A stretch of DNA of 64,000 bases from Marinospirillum sp031581385 (lineage in GTDB: Bacteria > Pseudomonadota > Gammaproteobacteria > Pseudomonadales > Halomonadaceae), in assembly GCF_044810985.1 (NCBI RefSeq), contig NZ_CP085242.1:2604001-2668000 (forward strand). The letters run 5' to 3'. Each line of letters starts with the position of its first letter. Position 1 is the first letter of the stretch. The position numbers and the translations under genes were made by a program. This document shows positions 32,934 to 41,866 of this stretch, one piece after another. A model generated the notes under the pieces. It was given only the letters and a program-made list of their open reading frames with translations. It had not been told where the DNA came from and ran no database searches.

Positions 32934-33725
32934 TCAGTTGCGGGGCTGGCGATGAAGTAGATGACGGGGTACCAAGCCAGGGGTTTTCGTCCACTGTGAT
33001 TTGCTGGCTGATTTCATGTTGAATTTATCTGATTCCAAGTAGAGAAGTGTCGTGTTCGCACGCTTTAGGCGCTTCACATTTACCCAGTTTATTTCAAGTG
33101 GTTTCAGCTCAAAAAAGTCTTCGGTACAGATAAGTATCTTGAACCTGAATTCTTTGTTATATGCCTCTGCGATATAAAAGTTCAACGGGCCATCGGGGTC
33201 GCGGCATGAAATATGCCCAAAGACCATTCCAGTGATGTATAAGCCTTCAAATTGCTCGGTAAATTCTCTTAAAGGTAGATCTGCAATTATTTGCCTTGTT
33301 TTTTCTTTCAGCTTTTTCTGTTGCTCTCTCTCTTTGTCAGTTGTCTCCTTTTCCTGTCGTGCTTTTTTTTCCTGATCATGTCGAATTCGAGATGATTCCC
33401 GTTGATAATATTGAATAATAACTTCCATACGATGTTGACCAAACTGTTTGTCTTCCCAGCATGGGTGAATAATCCAGTCGGGCTCTATCTGATCAGCAAG
33501 GAAGCAGCCAAAATAAGTTGTATTCCTGACGAAATACACCTCTTGATTACAGTCAAAGCAGTGAGTGAGAAACAGGTTGCTAGTTTCACTTACATATGGG
33601 TCGTAGTGTGAGCAGTGATCCTCAAAGTTGACATGGCTACCATTTCTGCAATGACCAGAGACATAGGTACCATCTGATCGAATATAATCTGAGACGTAAG
33701 TTCCATTTCGATAGAATGAGGCCAC
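32934..33725 (-). CDS. Unknown protein: tandem GTYV motif, Cys cluster, coiled coil
   Basis: About 263 residues. Near the N-terminus a motif repeats: SFYRNGTYVSDYI, then RSDGTYVSGHCRNGSHV. Then comes a Cys/His cluster (LTHCFDCNQEVYFV, later GCFLADQIEPDWIIHPCWED) of the kind that binds zinc, a charged coiled coil (KKARQEKETTDKEREQQKKL), and a beta-rich C-terminal part. I recall proteins with a similar CPxCGxxVxF...FFDxLGPPWPxHPC core in accessory regions, of unknown role. The GTG at 33725 with AGGGAG is preferred over a TTG at 33797. AT-rich, and convergent with the membrane-protein gene. Confidence 0.55.
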   Translation of the reverse strand: MASFYRNGTYVSDYIRSDGTYVSGHCRNGSHVNFEDHCSHYDPYVSETSNLFLTHCFDCNQEVYFVRNTTYFGCFLADQIEPDWIIHPCWEDKQFGQHRMEVIIQYYQRESSRIRHDQEKKARQEKETTDKEREQQKKLKEKTRQIIADLPLREFTEQFEGLYITGMVFGHISCRDPDGPLNFYIAEAYNKEFRFKILICTEDFFELKPLEINWVNVKRLKRANTTLLYLESDKFNMKSASKSQWTKTPGLVPRHLLHRQPRN

Positions 33726-33904
33726 AACAAGGCTCCCTGAGTGATGGCTGACAGTATCTGAGAACAGTTTACGTAAAATCCAGAAGAAAATAACCAATTA
33801 GCAGGTGCTAATGCTTGTATGAAACCAGGAGACCGACTTGCGGCCTCACTGAATAATGCTGGTTCAAGAATCAAAATGGATCTGAAACTTTTTAAGAAGA
33901 ATCA

Positions 33905-35122
33905 TCACTTATAATCCTTCCCCAGCTTTTGCTTGGCCAACCAGGGAATCATCCGCTCGAAAGCTTCTTCAATTTGTTCCATGGAGTTGGAGTAGCTGAT
34001 GCGGATGTAGTTGGAGCAGTCTTCCCCGAAGGCATCACCGGGAATCACGCAAACCCCGGTTTCATCCAGCATTTTCAGAGCGAGTTTGCTGCCGTTGGTG
34101 CCTTTGGGCAGGGAGGGGAAGATGTAGAAGGCCCCTTCGGGGACATAGCCCTGCAGGTAAGGGGCTTCGTTGACCAGTTTCACTACCCGGTCGCGCCGTC
34201 GCCGGTACTCGGCCACCATGTCGTCGACACAGCTGCGATCGCCTCTGAGGGCGGCGACCCCGGCCCATTGTGCGGGGGTGTTGGCCACCGTGGTGGTGAA
34301 CATGTGGTAACGACGCAGTTTGCGGATGGCCCCCTGACTGGAAATAATCCAGCCAATGCGCAGGCCTGCCATGCTGAAGGTTTTGGAAAAGCTGGAAATG
34401 GACATGACGTGATCCAGATCCGAGGTACAGCTGATCACGCTGGGAAAGTCCATGTGATCCAGAATCAGGTGGTCGTAAACCTCATCCGCAAAAACGTAAA
34501 TCCCCCGGTAGGCCGCCTCTTCAACGATGGCTTCCACGGTTTCGCGTGGGTAAACCGTACCCGTGGGGTTGCTGGGGGAGTTCAATACAATGGCAAAAGT
34601 ACGCATCCCCATGGCATCAATCACTTCCTGGGGGTCAATCTGGTGACCGTGTTCCGCACGGGTGGGGATCAACTTGACCTCGCCACCGTTCATGCGGATC
34701 AGGGGAGCGTAAAGCAAAAAGGTCGGGTCGGTGCAGATAAACTGGCGGCCAGGCGCTGCCGTGGCGGAAAGCGCCAGGTACATGGCCTCGGTCGCGCCGG
34801 TGGTGACCAGAAAGTTGTCTTCGGTGAGGCGATCGACACCATAGCGTTCGGAATAATAATCCCTGAGGGCGGTCAGCAATTCCGGCAGCCCCGAGTCCAT
34901 GGTGTAACCGGTTTGCCCGGCACGCAGGGCATCAATGTGCGCTTCAATGATATGTTCGGGAGTGGGGAAGTCCGGCTGGCCGATGGAGAGGTGAATCACA
35001 TCTTCCTTGTCGGCTGCCATGTTGATCATCCGGCGGATACCCGGCATGGGAATGGCATGCATGGAAGGCCCGAACATGGAAACCTCGGAGCGATCATACA
35101 TTTCAGTATCCATATCGTTCAT
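33905..35122 (-). CDS. PLP-dependent class I/II aminotransferase
   Basis: A 405-residue fold-type I aminotransferase. Motifs: IHLSIGQPDFPTPEHI, VTTGATEAMYLAL, NSPSNPTGTVY, and the PLP-lysine site SSFSKTFSMAGLRIGW. The C-terminal Arg of YIRISYSNS binds the substrate carboxylate. It is divergent from an amidase gene across a palindromic spacer, hinting at a joint amide or amino-acid catabolic route. The ATG at 35122 follows CGGGAG. The substrate is not determined. Confidence 0.88.
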   Translation of the reverse strand: MNDMDTEMYDRSEVSMFGPSMHAIPMPGIRRMINMAADKEDVIHLSIGQPDFPTPEHIIEAHIDALRAGQTGYTMDSGLPELLTALRDYYSERYGVDRLTEDNFLVTTGATEAMYLALSATAAPGRQFICTDPTFLLYAPLIRMNGGEVKLIPTRAEHGHQIDPQEVIDAMGMRTFAIVLNSPSNPTGTVYPRETVEAIVEEAAYRGIYVFADEVYDHLILDHMDFPSVISCTSDLDHVMSISSFSKTFSMAGLRIGWIISSQGAIRKLRRYHMFTTTVANTPAQWAGVAALRGDRSCVDDMVAEYRRRRDRVVKLVNEAPYLQGYVPEGAFYIFPSLPKGTNGSKLALKMLDETGVCVIPGDAFGEDCSNYIRISYSNSMEQIEEAFERMIPWLAKQKLGKDYK

Positions 35123-35173
35123 AGTTTGCAGCTCCCGGCTCAAAGATGGTCAGTAATTGCTGATGCCAGCAGA

Positions 35174-35251
35174 TTTCAGGCTAGGCGGGTATTCAAGGCG
35201 GGTCAAGAGTTTCTTGATTGGTTATTGAAGCCACTTGACCCCGGCCTGAAA
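35174..35251. repeat. nested inverted repeats between aminotransferase and amidase
   Basis: Outer arms TTTCAGGC (35174) and GCCTGAAA (35244), and inner arms GGGTCAAG (35200) and CTTGACCC (35234), are perfect and nested. The left side also holds a direct repeat of GGCGGGT (35184 and 35197). A regulator of both divergent genes could bind here, or the transcript could fold. Confidence 0.5.
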
Positions 35252-35307
35252 AAAGGTCTAGTTTGGACGAATCATCAGCGCAAAAGACCCGAGAAGGAGC
35301 CTGACCC

Positions 35308-36711
35308 ATGACCAGCAGCACCCGCATTGAAGGCCTGACCGCCCTGGAGCTTTTAGAGCTTTATGCCACCCGCGAAGTTTCTCCTGTGGAAGCCACGGAA
35401 GCCTATCTTCGTCAGATTCATCGCCTGGATGATCAGGTCAATGCCTGGTGCTTTATGGATGAAGAAACCACACTCCAACAAGCTCGGCAAAGTGAAGAAC
35501 GCTGGATGCGTGGTTTGGAACTGGGGCCGCTGGATGGTATTCCGGTGGCCATCAAGGATGTCTTTGTCACCGCGGGCTGGCCCAATCTGAAGGGGTCGAA
35601 AACCTCTGATCCCAAGCCTTATGAGGTGGATTCTCCGGTGGTGGCGAACCTGCGCCGAGCCGGTTTTGTCGGCCTGGGGCGTACCACCACGCCGGAGTTG
35701 GGTTGGAAGGGCGTCACCGACAGCCCCCTGTGTGGTGCCACCAACAACCCCTGGAACCCGGAAAAAACAGCCGGTGGCTCCAGTGGTGGAACGGGTGCGG
35801 CGGTTCCGCTGGGCATGGCTCCGCTGGGGCTGGGTACGGATGCCGGTGGCTCGATTCGTATTCCGGCCGGTTTCTGCGGTCTGGTGGGGCACAAGCCCAC
35901 TCAGGGTCTGGTGCCCATGTGGCCTGCATCGCCTTTTGCTCCTCTGGCCCATCCCGGCCCCATGACCTGGACGGTGGCTGATACTGCGCTGATGATGGAT
36001 ATCATGGTCAACCCTGATGTGCGGGACACCACTCTGGCACCCTGTCAGGATAGCTTTATGGAGGCCATCGAAGGCGGTGTAAGAGGCATGCGGATTGCCT
36101 ACAGCCCACGCTTTGGTCGTGTGGATGTTGACCCGGAAATTGCCGCCAGTGTGGCTCGGGCGGTGAAGGTTCTGGAGCTGCTGGGTGCCGAAGTGGAAGA
36201 AGTGGACCCCGGTTTTGAGGACCCTCTGGACAGCTTTAATGTGCTTTTTTATGGCGGTGCGGCCAATGCGGTGCGTGCCCTGGACAAGAAGCAGCGGGAT
36301 TTGATGGACCCCAACCTGATCGAAGTGGTGAACTGGGCTGAAAAGCTGTCTCTGCTGGACTACACCGGAGCCATGAATGAGCGGGCCGCTTTAACCGAGC
36401 GCATGAACCTGTTCCACAAGAAATATGATCTGCTGCTGACGCCCAGTTTGCCGATTCCTGCCTTTACCACGGGTCTGGAAGTGCCGGAAGACTGGAAGGA
36501 AAAACGCTGGCCGACCTGGACGCCCTTCACCTATCCCTTCAACATGACCGGTCAGCCTGCCTGTTCAGTGCCCTGTGGGTTCACTGAAGCCGGATTGCCG
36601 ATTGGTCTTCAACTGGTGGGGGCGCGTCATCAGGATGCTCTGGTGTTGAGAGCGGCCCATGCCTATCAGCAGGCCAACCCCTTGACTCATATTCGCCCGG
36701 AGCTGTTTTAA
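35308..36711 (+). CDS. Amidase-signature hydrolase
   Basis: A 467-residue amidase-signature enzyme that hydrolyses a C-N amide bond. The triad is visible with FAAH-like spacing: Lys83 in PVAIKDV, cis-Ser158 in AGGSSGGT, and nucleophile Ser182 in GTDAGGSIRIPAG. The gene context lacks gatB and gatC, so it is not the tRNA-dependent GatA. Divergent from the aminotransferase. AAGGAG precedes the ATG. The substrate is unknown. Confidence 0.88.
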   Translation: MTSSTRIEGLTALELLELYATREVSPVEATEAYLRQIHRLDDQVNAWCFMDEETTLQQARQSEERWMRGLELGPLDGIPVAIKDVFVTAGWPNLKGSKTSDPKPYEVDSPVVANLRRAGFVGLGRTTTPELGWKGVTDSPLCGATNNPWNPEKTAGGSSGGTGAAVPLGMAPLGLGTDAGGSIRIPAGFCGLVGHKPTQGLVPMWPASPFAPLAHPGPMTWTVADTALMMDIMVNPDVRDTTLAPCQDSFMEAIEGGVRGMRIAYSPRFGRVDVDPEIAASVARAVKVLELLGAEVEEVDPGFEDPLDSFNVLFYGGAANAVRALDKKQRDLMDPNLIEVVNWAEKLSLLDYTGAMNERAALTERMNLFHKKYDLLLTPSLPIPAFTTGLEVPEDWKEKRWPTWTPFTYPFNMTGQPACSVPCGFTEAGLPIGLQLVGARHQDALVLRAAHAYQQANPLTHIRPELF

Positions 36712-38030
36712 TCCTTCCAGATGACCGAGCGGTTACGGCCTGCTGTTTTTGCTTGATACAGGGCCGTATCCGCTTGGTTCACCAGCTCTTCAGAAGTGGT
36801 GGGCTGGGTTGAAGTCAGGGTAATCCCGATACTGGCGGTGATGTTCAGGTTTCCCGCCTGACTGAAATAGGTCGCTTGGGCTACCGCTTCACGTAGGCGC
36901 TCGGCCACCTGGATGGCTGTCTGCTCATTGCTGTGAGGCACCAGCACCAGAAATTCCTCGCCTCCATAGCGACCCAGCAGGTCGCTTTCCCTGAGACAAT
37001 TTTGCAGGGTTTTTACAAACCCCTTGAGCACCTCGTCTCCGGCATCATGGCCGTAAGTATCATTGATCTTTTTGAAGTGATCGATGTCCAGGAGCATGAC
37101 CGCCAAGTGGTCACTTTGTTTGCTGTAGACTGGGAGCAGGTCTTTGAGTTGTTGCAAAATCCAGCGCCGGTTTCTGGCTCCGGTGAGTTCATCATGGTGA
37201 GCCAGATACTGAAGCTGATCCTGTGATGCCCGACGACGAGTGATTTCTTCACTCAGGCTGGCGGTGCGTTCATTGATGATGCTTTCGCGTTGGCTACGTT
37301 CTGTGTTCAAGCTTTTCAGCAAACGCCCCAACCCGAAAATTGCCAGGCTACCCGTAGCGGACAAAAGCAGGAAAGCCAAAAGGTGGGTCAACAGGCTTTC
37401 CCGATGCAGGCTTGTAGTCAGACGTTCCACATAGCTGGCCGGAAAGGAGACACTCAAACCACCGCGCAGATCGCCGACCTCATAACCCATCTTGGCATGG
37501 CAGCTCATACAGCCTTCTTCCATATAAAGCGGGGCCATATAACGAAAGCGGTCACCCACGATTTCCACCTGCTCCTGACTATCGTCCTGCCCAAGTGTTT
37601 GCAAAGCTTCTGATTCCCAGGCATCCGGTTTATTGTCGGGGTTCATCAGGCGTTCGCTGGTCAGATTGATTTCCAGGTCACTGCCTTGCATGATTTCGCC
37701 TAACTGACGGGTCATGTAGGCCGGGTTGAGTTTGGTTAAATCAACTCCTTTAGGGGAGGTAATCGTTTTTTCAGGAGTTTCCAGGTAGGGGTTTTCCGGT
37801 GTGCGCTCGGTTAAGGGAGCATAGACGCCACCATGTTCAGTGTTCCAGTGGCGCATGGCCTGAACTAGATTAAATGCCACTTCGCCACGTTGGCGCGCCA
37901 TTTCATAACCTGCTGATTCAATAAGCTGATGACTATTCAGATGAATCAGACCAACCACCGCAGCCCAGAAGGGGAGCGGAATCAATAGAGCCCAGGGAGA
38001 CAAAAGGGTTTTGATCAATAACTGACGCAA
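36708..38030 (-). CDS. Diguanylate cyclase with heme-type DUF3365 sensor
   Basis: A 440-residue inner-membrane enzyme making c-di-GMP. TM1 lies at about 10-30. The periplasmic DUF3365 domain contains CMSCH at 174-178, a c-type heme site as in Tll0287-like domains. TM2 lies at about 213-235. A helical linker leads to a GGDEF domain with GGEEF at 356-360, and the inhibitory RxxD site RESD at 347-350 is intact. This suggests redox or gas sensing coupled to c-di-GMP. The start is a TTG with weak AGAGG upstream. It overlaps the amidase stop by 4 bases. Confidence 0.85.
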   Translation of the reverse strand: MRQLLIKTLLSPWALLIPLPFWAAVVGLIHLNSHQLIESAGYEMARQRGEVAFNLVQAMRHWNTEHGGVYAPLTERTPENPYLETPEKTITSPKGVDLTKLNPAYMTRQLGEIMQGSDLEINLTSERLMNPDNKPDAWESEALQTLGQDDSQEQVEIVGDRFRYMAPLYMEEGCMSCHAKMGYEVGDLRGGLSVSFPASYVERLTTSLHRESLLTHLLAFLLLSATGSLAIFGLGRLLKSLNTERSQRESIINERTASLSEEITRRRASQDQLQYLAHHDELTGARNRRWILQQLKDLLPVYSKQSDHLAVMLLDIDHFKKINDTYGHDAGDEVLKGFVKTLQNCLRESDLLGRYGGEEFLVLVPHSNEQTAIQVAERLREAVAQATYFSQAGNLNITASIGITLTSTQPTTSEELVNQADTALYQAKTAGRNRSVIWKD

Positions 38031-38100
38031 AAAGCCAACCTCTTCCAGATGCTTTTCTGATACAGAGTTTACCTGATTATAAATGAATTTTGTTTATATC

Positions 38101-39264
38101 TTATAGTTGATTGAGAAGCGTGGCCGCTCGCAGCAAGGTTTCTTCCCCCTTGGCAAAACAAAAACGCACCCAATGCAGCTTCTCGGGGGGGTGTTGATAA
38201 AAGACTGACAAAGGAATGGCTGCCACACCCACCTCCCGGATCAACCACTGCACAAACTCAGTGTCCACTTGGTTGCTGAGAGCGGCAAAATCCATCAACT
38301 GAAAATAGGTTCCCGCACTGGGGGTGAAGATGAAGCTGCTGCCATGCAGAAGGTCATTAAACAGGTCGCGCTTGTGTTGATAAAAAGCGGGCAGTTGTTG
38401 GTCAGCTTCCGGGTGGGCGTGCAGGTAATCAGCCAGAGCCAGTTGCAAAGGGGTGGCGGTGCTGAAGGTCAGGTACTGGTGTACCTTGCGGAATTCTGCA
38501 CTTAGGCTGGCTGGGGCAATACAGTAACCCACTTTCCAGCCGGTGATGTGATAAGTCTTGCCAAAGGAGGAAACAATAAAGCTGCGTGCGGCCAGATCGG
38601 GGTAGCGATTGAAACTCAGGTGTTCCTGACCATCAAACACCATGTGTTCGTAGACTTCATCGGCCAGCAATAAAAGCGAGGTTCCCTTGACCAGCTCCTG
38701 TAAAGCAATGATGTCTTCAGGCTGAAGAACCTGGCCGGTGGGGTTGTGGGGGGAATTGAAGATCAGCATCCGGGTGTGGGGAGTGATGGCGGCGGCCACG
38801 GCATCCCAGTTGATGCGAAAATCCGGTGGCAGCAGAGGGATGTGAATAGCTTTGCCACCATTGAGATTGATGGCCGGTTCATAGCTGTCATAAGCCGGAT
38901 CAAAAACAATCACCTCATCACCGGGTCGCACCACGGCGGTAATGGCGGCAAAAAGAGCTTCGGTGGCCCCTGAGGTAACCGTGATTTCCGTATCGGAGTT
39001 CACCCTGCGGTCATAACAGCGTTGCAGTTTTTCTGCCAGAGCATTGCGTAAAACCGGTGCTCCGGTCATGGGTGCATACTGATTCGCCCCTTCACGGATA
39101 TAAAAGTCCACCCGTGACAGGAGTTCGTCCGGGCCGTCAAAATCAGGAAAACCCTGGGAGAGGTTGATGGCCTGATGCTCCTGAGCCAACTGACTCATGG
39201 TGGAAAAAATAGTGGTTCCCACCTGGGGCAGTTTGGAGTTCAGGGTAGGTGTGGAAAAAGGCAT
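38101..39264 (-). CDS. Methionine/aromatic aminotransferase, YbdL-like
   Basis: A 387-residue PLP aminotransferase, the length of E. coli YbdL. Motifs: INLSQGFPDFDGPDELL, VTSGATEALFAAITA, FNSPHNPTGQVL and the PLP-lysine site VSSFGKTYHITGWKVGY. YbdL prefers methionine and aromatic amino acids, and the metR/metE locus upstream makes a methionine link attractive but not proven. The ATG at 39264 with GGAG is chosen; a 32-codon extension from a codon at 39360 is rejected. Confidence 0.87.
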   Translation of the reverse strand: MPFSTPTLNSKLPQVGTTIFSTMSQLAQEHQAINLSQGFPDFDGPDELLSRVDFYIREGANQYAPMTGAPVLRNALAEKLQRCYDRRVNSDTEITVTSGATEALFAAITAVVRPGDEVIVFDPAYDSYEPAINLNGGKAIHIPLLPPDFRINWDAVAAAITPHTRMLIFNSPHNPTGQVLQPEDIIALQELVKGTSLLLLADEVYEHMVFDGQEHLSFNRYPDLAARSFIVSSFGKTYHITGWKVGYCIAPASLSAEFRKVHQYLTFSTATPLQLALADYLHAHPEADQQLPAFYQHKRDLFNDLLHGSSFIFTPSAGTYFQLMDFAALSNQVDTEFVQWLIREVGVAAIPLSVFYQHPPEKLHWVRFCFAKGEETLLRAATLLNQL

Positions 39265-39362
39265 ACAGGGCTCCGCAGGAAGGCTGACAAGCTGTTCAGT
39301 GTACTGGAAAAAGGTTATCGCCAGCCAGTCCGACCAGGCCCGTTTGAGCCTGGTTTGCAAAG

Positions 39363-39674
39363 TTACCGGTCGAGGTAATCGCTGGCAGAACCCTCTTCAG
39401 TGAATTTGATTTCCAGCTCACGAATTTTCAGGGAAGCTGGCGAATACTTGGCTTCAAAGTGATTGCCCAGAGTATCCACTCCCTCGGCTTCATAGCAGCC
39501 GTCATCCACCTTGATGCGATCCACCTGCCAGCCTTTGTCCTGCAGTTGCTGCTGCAACTCGCTTTTGGGTCGCCAGCTATCCACGGGGTCATAGCAGTCA
39601 TCGTCACTGGCATACAAAGGGCCTGCAAGAGCCAGTGCCAAAGTAAGCCAGGGCAGAGTTTTAAAAAAAATCAT
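39363..39674 (-). CDS. Exported PepSY-type protein
   Basis: A 103-residue periplasmic protein with a Sec signal peptide (FKTLPWLTLALALAGPLYAS). The mature part has two Cys (DDDCYDPV and DDGCYEAEG), likely a disulfide, and a PepSY-like strand-helix pattern (KSELQQQLQDKGWQVDRIKV, then GNHFEAKYSPASLKI). Such proteins accompany QseBC-type systems and membrane ferric/flavin reductases, as here. GGAGAG precedes the ATG. Confidence 0.75.
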   Translation of the reverse strand: MIFFKTLPWLTLALALAGPLYASDDDCYDPVDSWRPKSELQQQLQDKGWQVDRIKVDDGCYEAEGVDTLGNHFEAKYSPASLKIRELEIKFTEEGSASDYLDR

Positions 39675-39764
39675 GGTATCTCTCCTTTCATAATGGGTGT
39701 TGCTTGATCAGTGTTTATGCAGTGTATTCCTGCAAGCTGACGATGAGCTGAATGAGTCGATCAT

Positions 39765-41063
39765 TCAGCGAAAACGAAAGTGCTCTTTGTGAAAGCGCAG
39801 GGAGAGTTTCCTGTTGCTCAGCTCTTTCTGCAGTGTCTGGCCCAGTTGTTCGGGGCCACAATACCAGACGTCCACCTTTTTCTGCTGGAACTCCAGGCAG
39901 TCGGCGCTGAGTCTTTCGCCCTTGTGGCTGTCATGTAGCTGCAAAGTGAAACCCTCCTGTCCGGCGGCCAGTTTGTTCAGTCTGGCCACCAGAGGGTCCC
40001 GGTCGGCATTGCGGGTGGCATAGTGCAAAACCACCGGTGGTGATCCCAGGGGTTTTCTTGCGCTCAAGCAAGCCAGAAAGGGGGTGATGCCCACACCCGC
40101 CGCGACCCAGACTTGCTGGCGTCTGGCCCTGGCTTTCAAGGGTAAAAAACGTCCGTAAGGGCCTTCCAGTTGAATTTTCTGGCCTGGTTGCAGGTGATGA
40201 AGAAGCTGACGAGTGTAATCCCCCAGAGCTTTGATGCAGAAGCTGAATCGCTTGGAACAGCCTGACTCAGGGACAAGGGTAAAAGGGTGGGCACCCTCCA
40301 GGCGATCAAAGGTCACCCGCGCGAAATGGCCCGGCTGGTAGCGGCGCAGGGGCTTGTCCAGGGTGCAGGTGACTTCCAGCATCTGGTTGTTCAGTGGGGT
40401 GACCTGATCCAGGGTTGCAATGACTTTTTTGCTCTTTCCAATCCGGCCGGTCAGGGACTGCAAAGCAGCCAGACAGCCCAGTAGGAGTAAGCTTCCCTGC
40501 AACCAGCCCATCGGCTGTTGCCACCAGGAGGAGGGAGCCAGCAATACACTGTGCCAGGCCAGAAGCAGATAAATAACCGGAAAACCCAGGTGCAGGTAGC
40601 GCCAGTAGCGGTAAGGGAAATACCGAAAAAGGCTGAGAAGAACCAGAAAAACCAGCAGATAAAACCCGACTTCTCCCAGATCTTCCGCTGCTTCCTGTAA
40701 GTTATCCAACCAACCGTGAAAATCCGGCGAGTCCAGGCTGGAACGGCCCAGCCAGCGTTCAAGAGAGTCGTCCCACTCTTCCATCAGCCAGTGAGAAACC
40801 GCAGCAATAAGCGCAGTCACACCCAGCCAGCGGTGAAGTTGGTAGAGGCGATCCAGCCCGCCCAGCCAAGGCTCCAGCCAGCCTGGCCGACTGGCCAGGA
40901 ACAGAGCAAGGGACATGCTGTTGATGGCCAGGTAGCCACTGAAAAAGAACAGTGAATCAAAGCTCAGCAATGCCTGCCCGGAAAGCTCAGGGCTCCAGCT
41001 CCAGAGCAGATACTGAAGACCGAGAAAACCGGCTAATAGAAAAGGTAAAGGTGATAAATACAT
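39765..41063 (-). CDS. Membrane ferric-reductase-like flavoprotein
   Basis: A 432-residue protein. An N-terminal six-helix ferric-reductase-like membrane domain has histidines in YQLHRWLGV, AAVSHWLM and LAWHSVLL that could bind hemes. The cytoplasmic part is a FAD-binding and NAD(P)H-binding ferredoxin-reductase module: HFARVTFDRLEGAHPFTLV, LEGPYGRFLP, WVAAGVGITPFLACL and a terminal VWYCGPEQLG. It moves electrons from NAD(P)H across the membrane. AAGGAGG sets the ATG at 41063. Divergent from a two-component system. Confidence 0.83.
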   Translation of the reverse strand: MYLSPLPFLLAGFLGLQYLLWSWSPELSGQALLSFDSLFFFSGYLAINSMSLALFLASRPGWLEPWLGGLDRLYQLHRWLGVTALIAAVSHWLMEEWDDSLERWLGRSSLDSPDFHGWLDNLQEAAEDLGEVGFYLLVFLVLLSLFRYFPYRYWRYLHLGFPVIYLLLAWHSVLLAPSSWWQQPMGWLQGSLLLLGCLAALQSLTGRIGKSKKVIATLDQVTPLNNQMLEVTCTLDKPLRRYQPGHFARVTFDRLEGAHPFTLVPESGCSKRFSFCIKALGDYTRQLLHHLQPGQKIQLEGPYGRFLPLKARARRQQVWVAAGVGITPFLACLSARKPLGSPPVVLHYATRNADRDPLVARLNKLAAGQEGFTLQLHDSHKGERLSADCLEFQQKKVDVWYCGPEQLGQTLQKELSNRKLSLRFHKEHFRFR

Positions 41064-41206
41064 GGGCAGTGCCTCCTTGAAGGTAACACCACTCATTGTT
41101 GCAAAGGTTCCTGACGCCAGGCTTAAGCCCTTCCCCAAAGCTTGTTCAGTTCAACGTCAGCTTTCCGGGTTAAGATGCTGACTACTGGAATACTCGTGGG
41201 GGTAGG

Positions 41207-41866
41207 ATGCGTATTTTACTGGTGGAAGACAGCCCGGAATTGGGCATTGCCATTGAGGAAGACCTGGAGGCCAGAGGCCAGGCTGTGGATCGGGTTGAGG
41301 ATTTGCGCTCGGCGCGCCTGTGCCTTGAAACCACACCCTATGATTTGCTGTTGCTGGATCTGATGCTGCCGGATGGCTCCGGGCTGGATTTGCTCAATGA
41401 ACTGCGTGCTTCCGGTCAGTCCGTGGCAACCTTGATCCTCACGGCCAGAAGCCGGGTTGATGAGCGAATAGCCGGCTTGAATGCCGGTGCCGATGATTAT
41501 CTGATCAAACCCTTTGATCTTGAAGAGTTGCATGCCCGTATTGCGGCAGTCACCCGGCGAGCATCAGGGCATGCCAGCTCCTGCATTGAGTGGGGTGATC
41601 TCTTGATTGACCAGGCCAGCCGTAACCTGAAGCGTAATGGGGAGCCAGTGCACCTGACCTCACGTGAGTGGGCTCTACTGGATACTTTTTTACGCCATCC
41701 AGGCCAGGTTTTGAGCCGATCTCGCCTGGAGGAGAGTCTCTATGCCTTCGGTGCAGAAGTTGAAAGCAATACTCTGGAGGTGTACATCAGCCGTTTGCGT
41801 AAAAAACTCGGGCCGCAGGTGATAGAAACCCGGCGTGGCCTGGGCTATCGGATGGCCGAACGATGA
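41207..41866 (+). CDS. OmpR-family response regulator (QseB-like)
   Basis: A 219-residue two-domain regulator. Receiver: acidic pair in VEDSPE, phosphoacceptor Asp51 in LLLLDLMLPDGSG, Lys in LIKPFD. C-terminal winged helix: HLTSREWALLDTFLRHPGQV and ETRRGLGYRM. Its stop overlaps the kinase start (ATGA), so the two form an operon. It is divergent from the membrane reductase, which it may regulate. No phased CTTAAG repeats were seen here, only one copy at 41122. Confidence 0.9.
   Translation: MRILLVEDSPELGIAIEEDLEARGQAVDRVEDLRSARLCLETTPYDLLLLDLMLPDGSGLDLLNELRASGQSVATLILTARSRVDERIAGLNAGADDYLIKPFDLEELHARIAAVTRRASGHASSCIEWGDLLIDQASRNLKRNGEPVHLTSREWALLDTFLRHPGQVLSRSRLEESLYAFGAEVESNTLEVYISRLRKKLGPQVIETRRGLGYRMAER

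Noticed and set aside
33929..35311. Long 460-codon open frame on the + strand opposite the aminotransferase
   Set aside because: It is antisense to a clear PLP aminotransferase, has a composition-driven Gly/His/Val-rich product and no family match.
41101..41206. PmrA/QseB box upstream of the regulator at 41207
   Set aside because: Only one CTTAAG (41122) is present, with no copy at the 11-bp phase.
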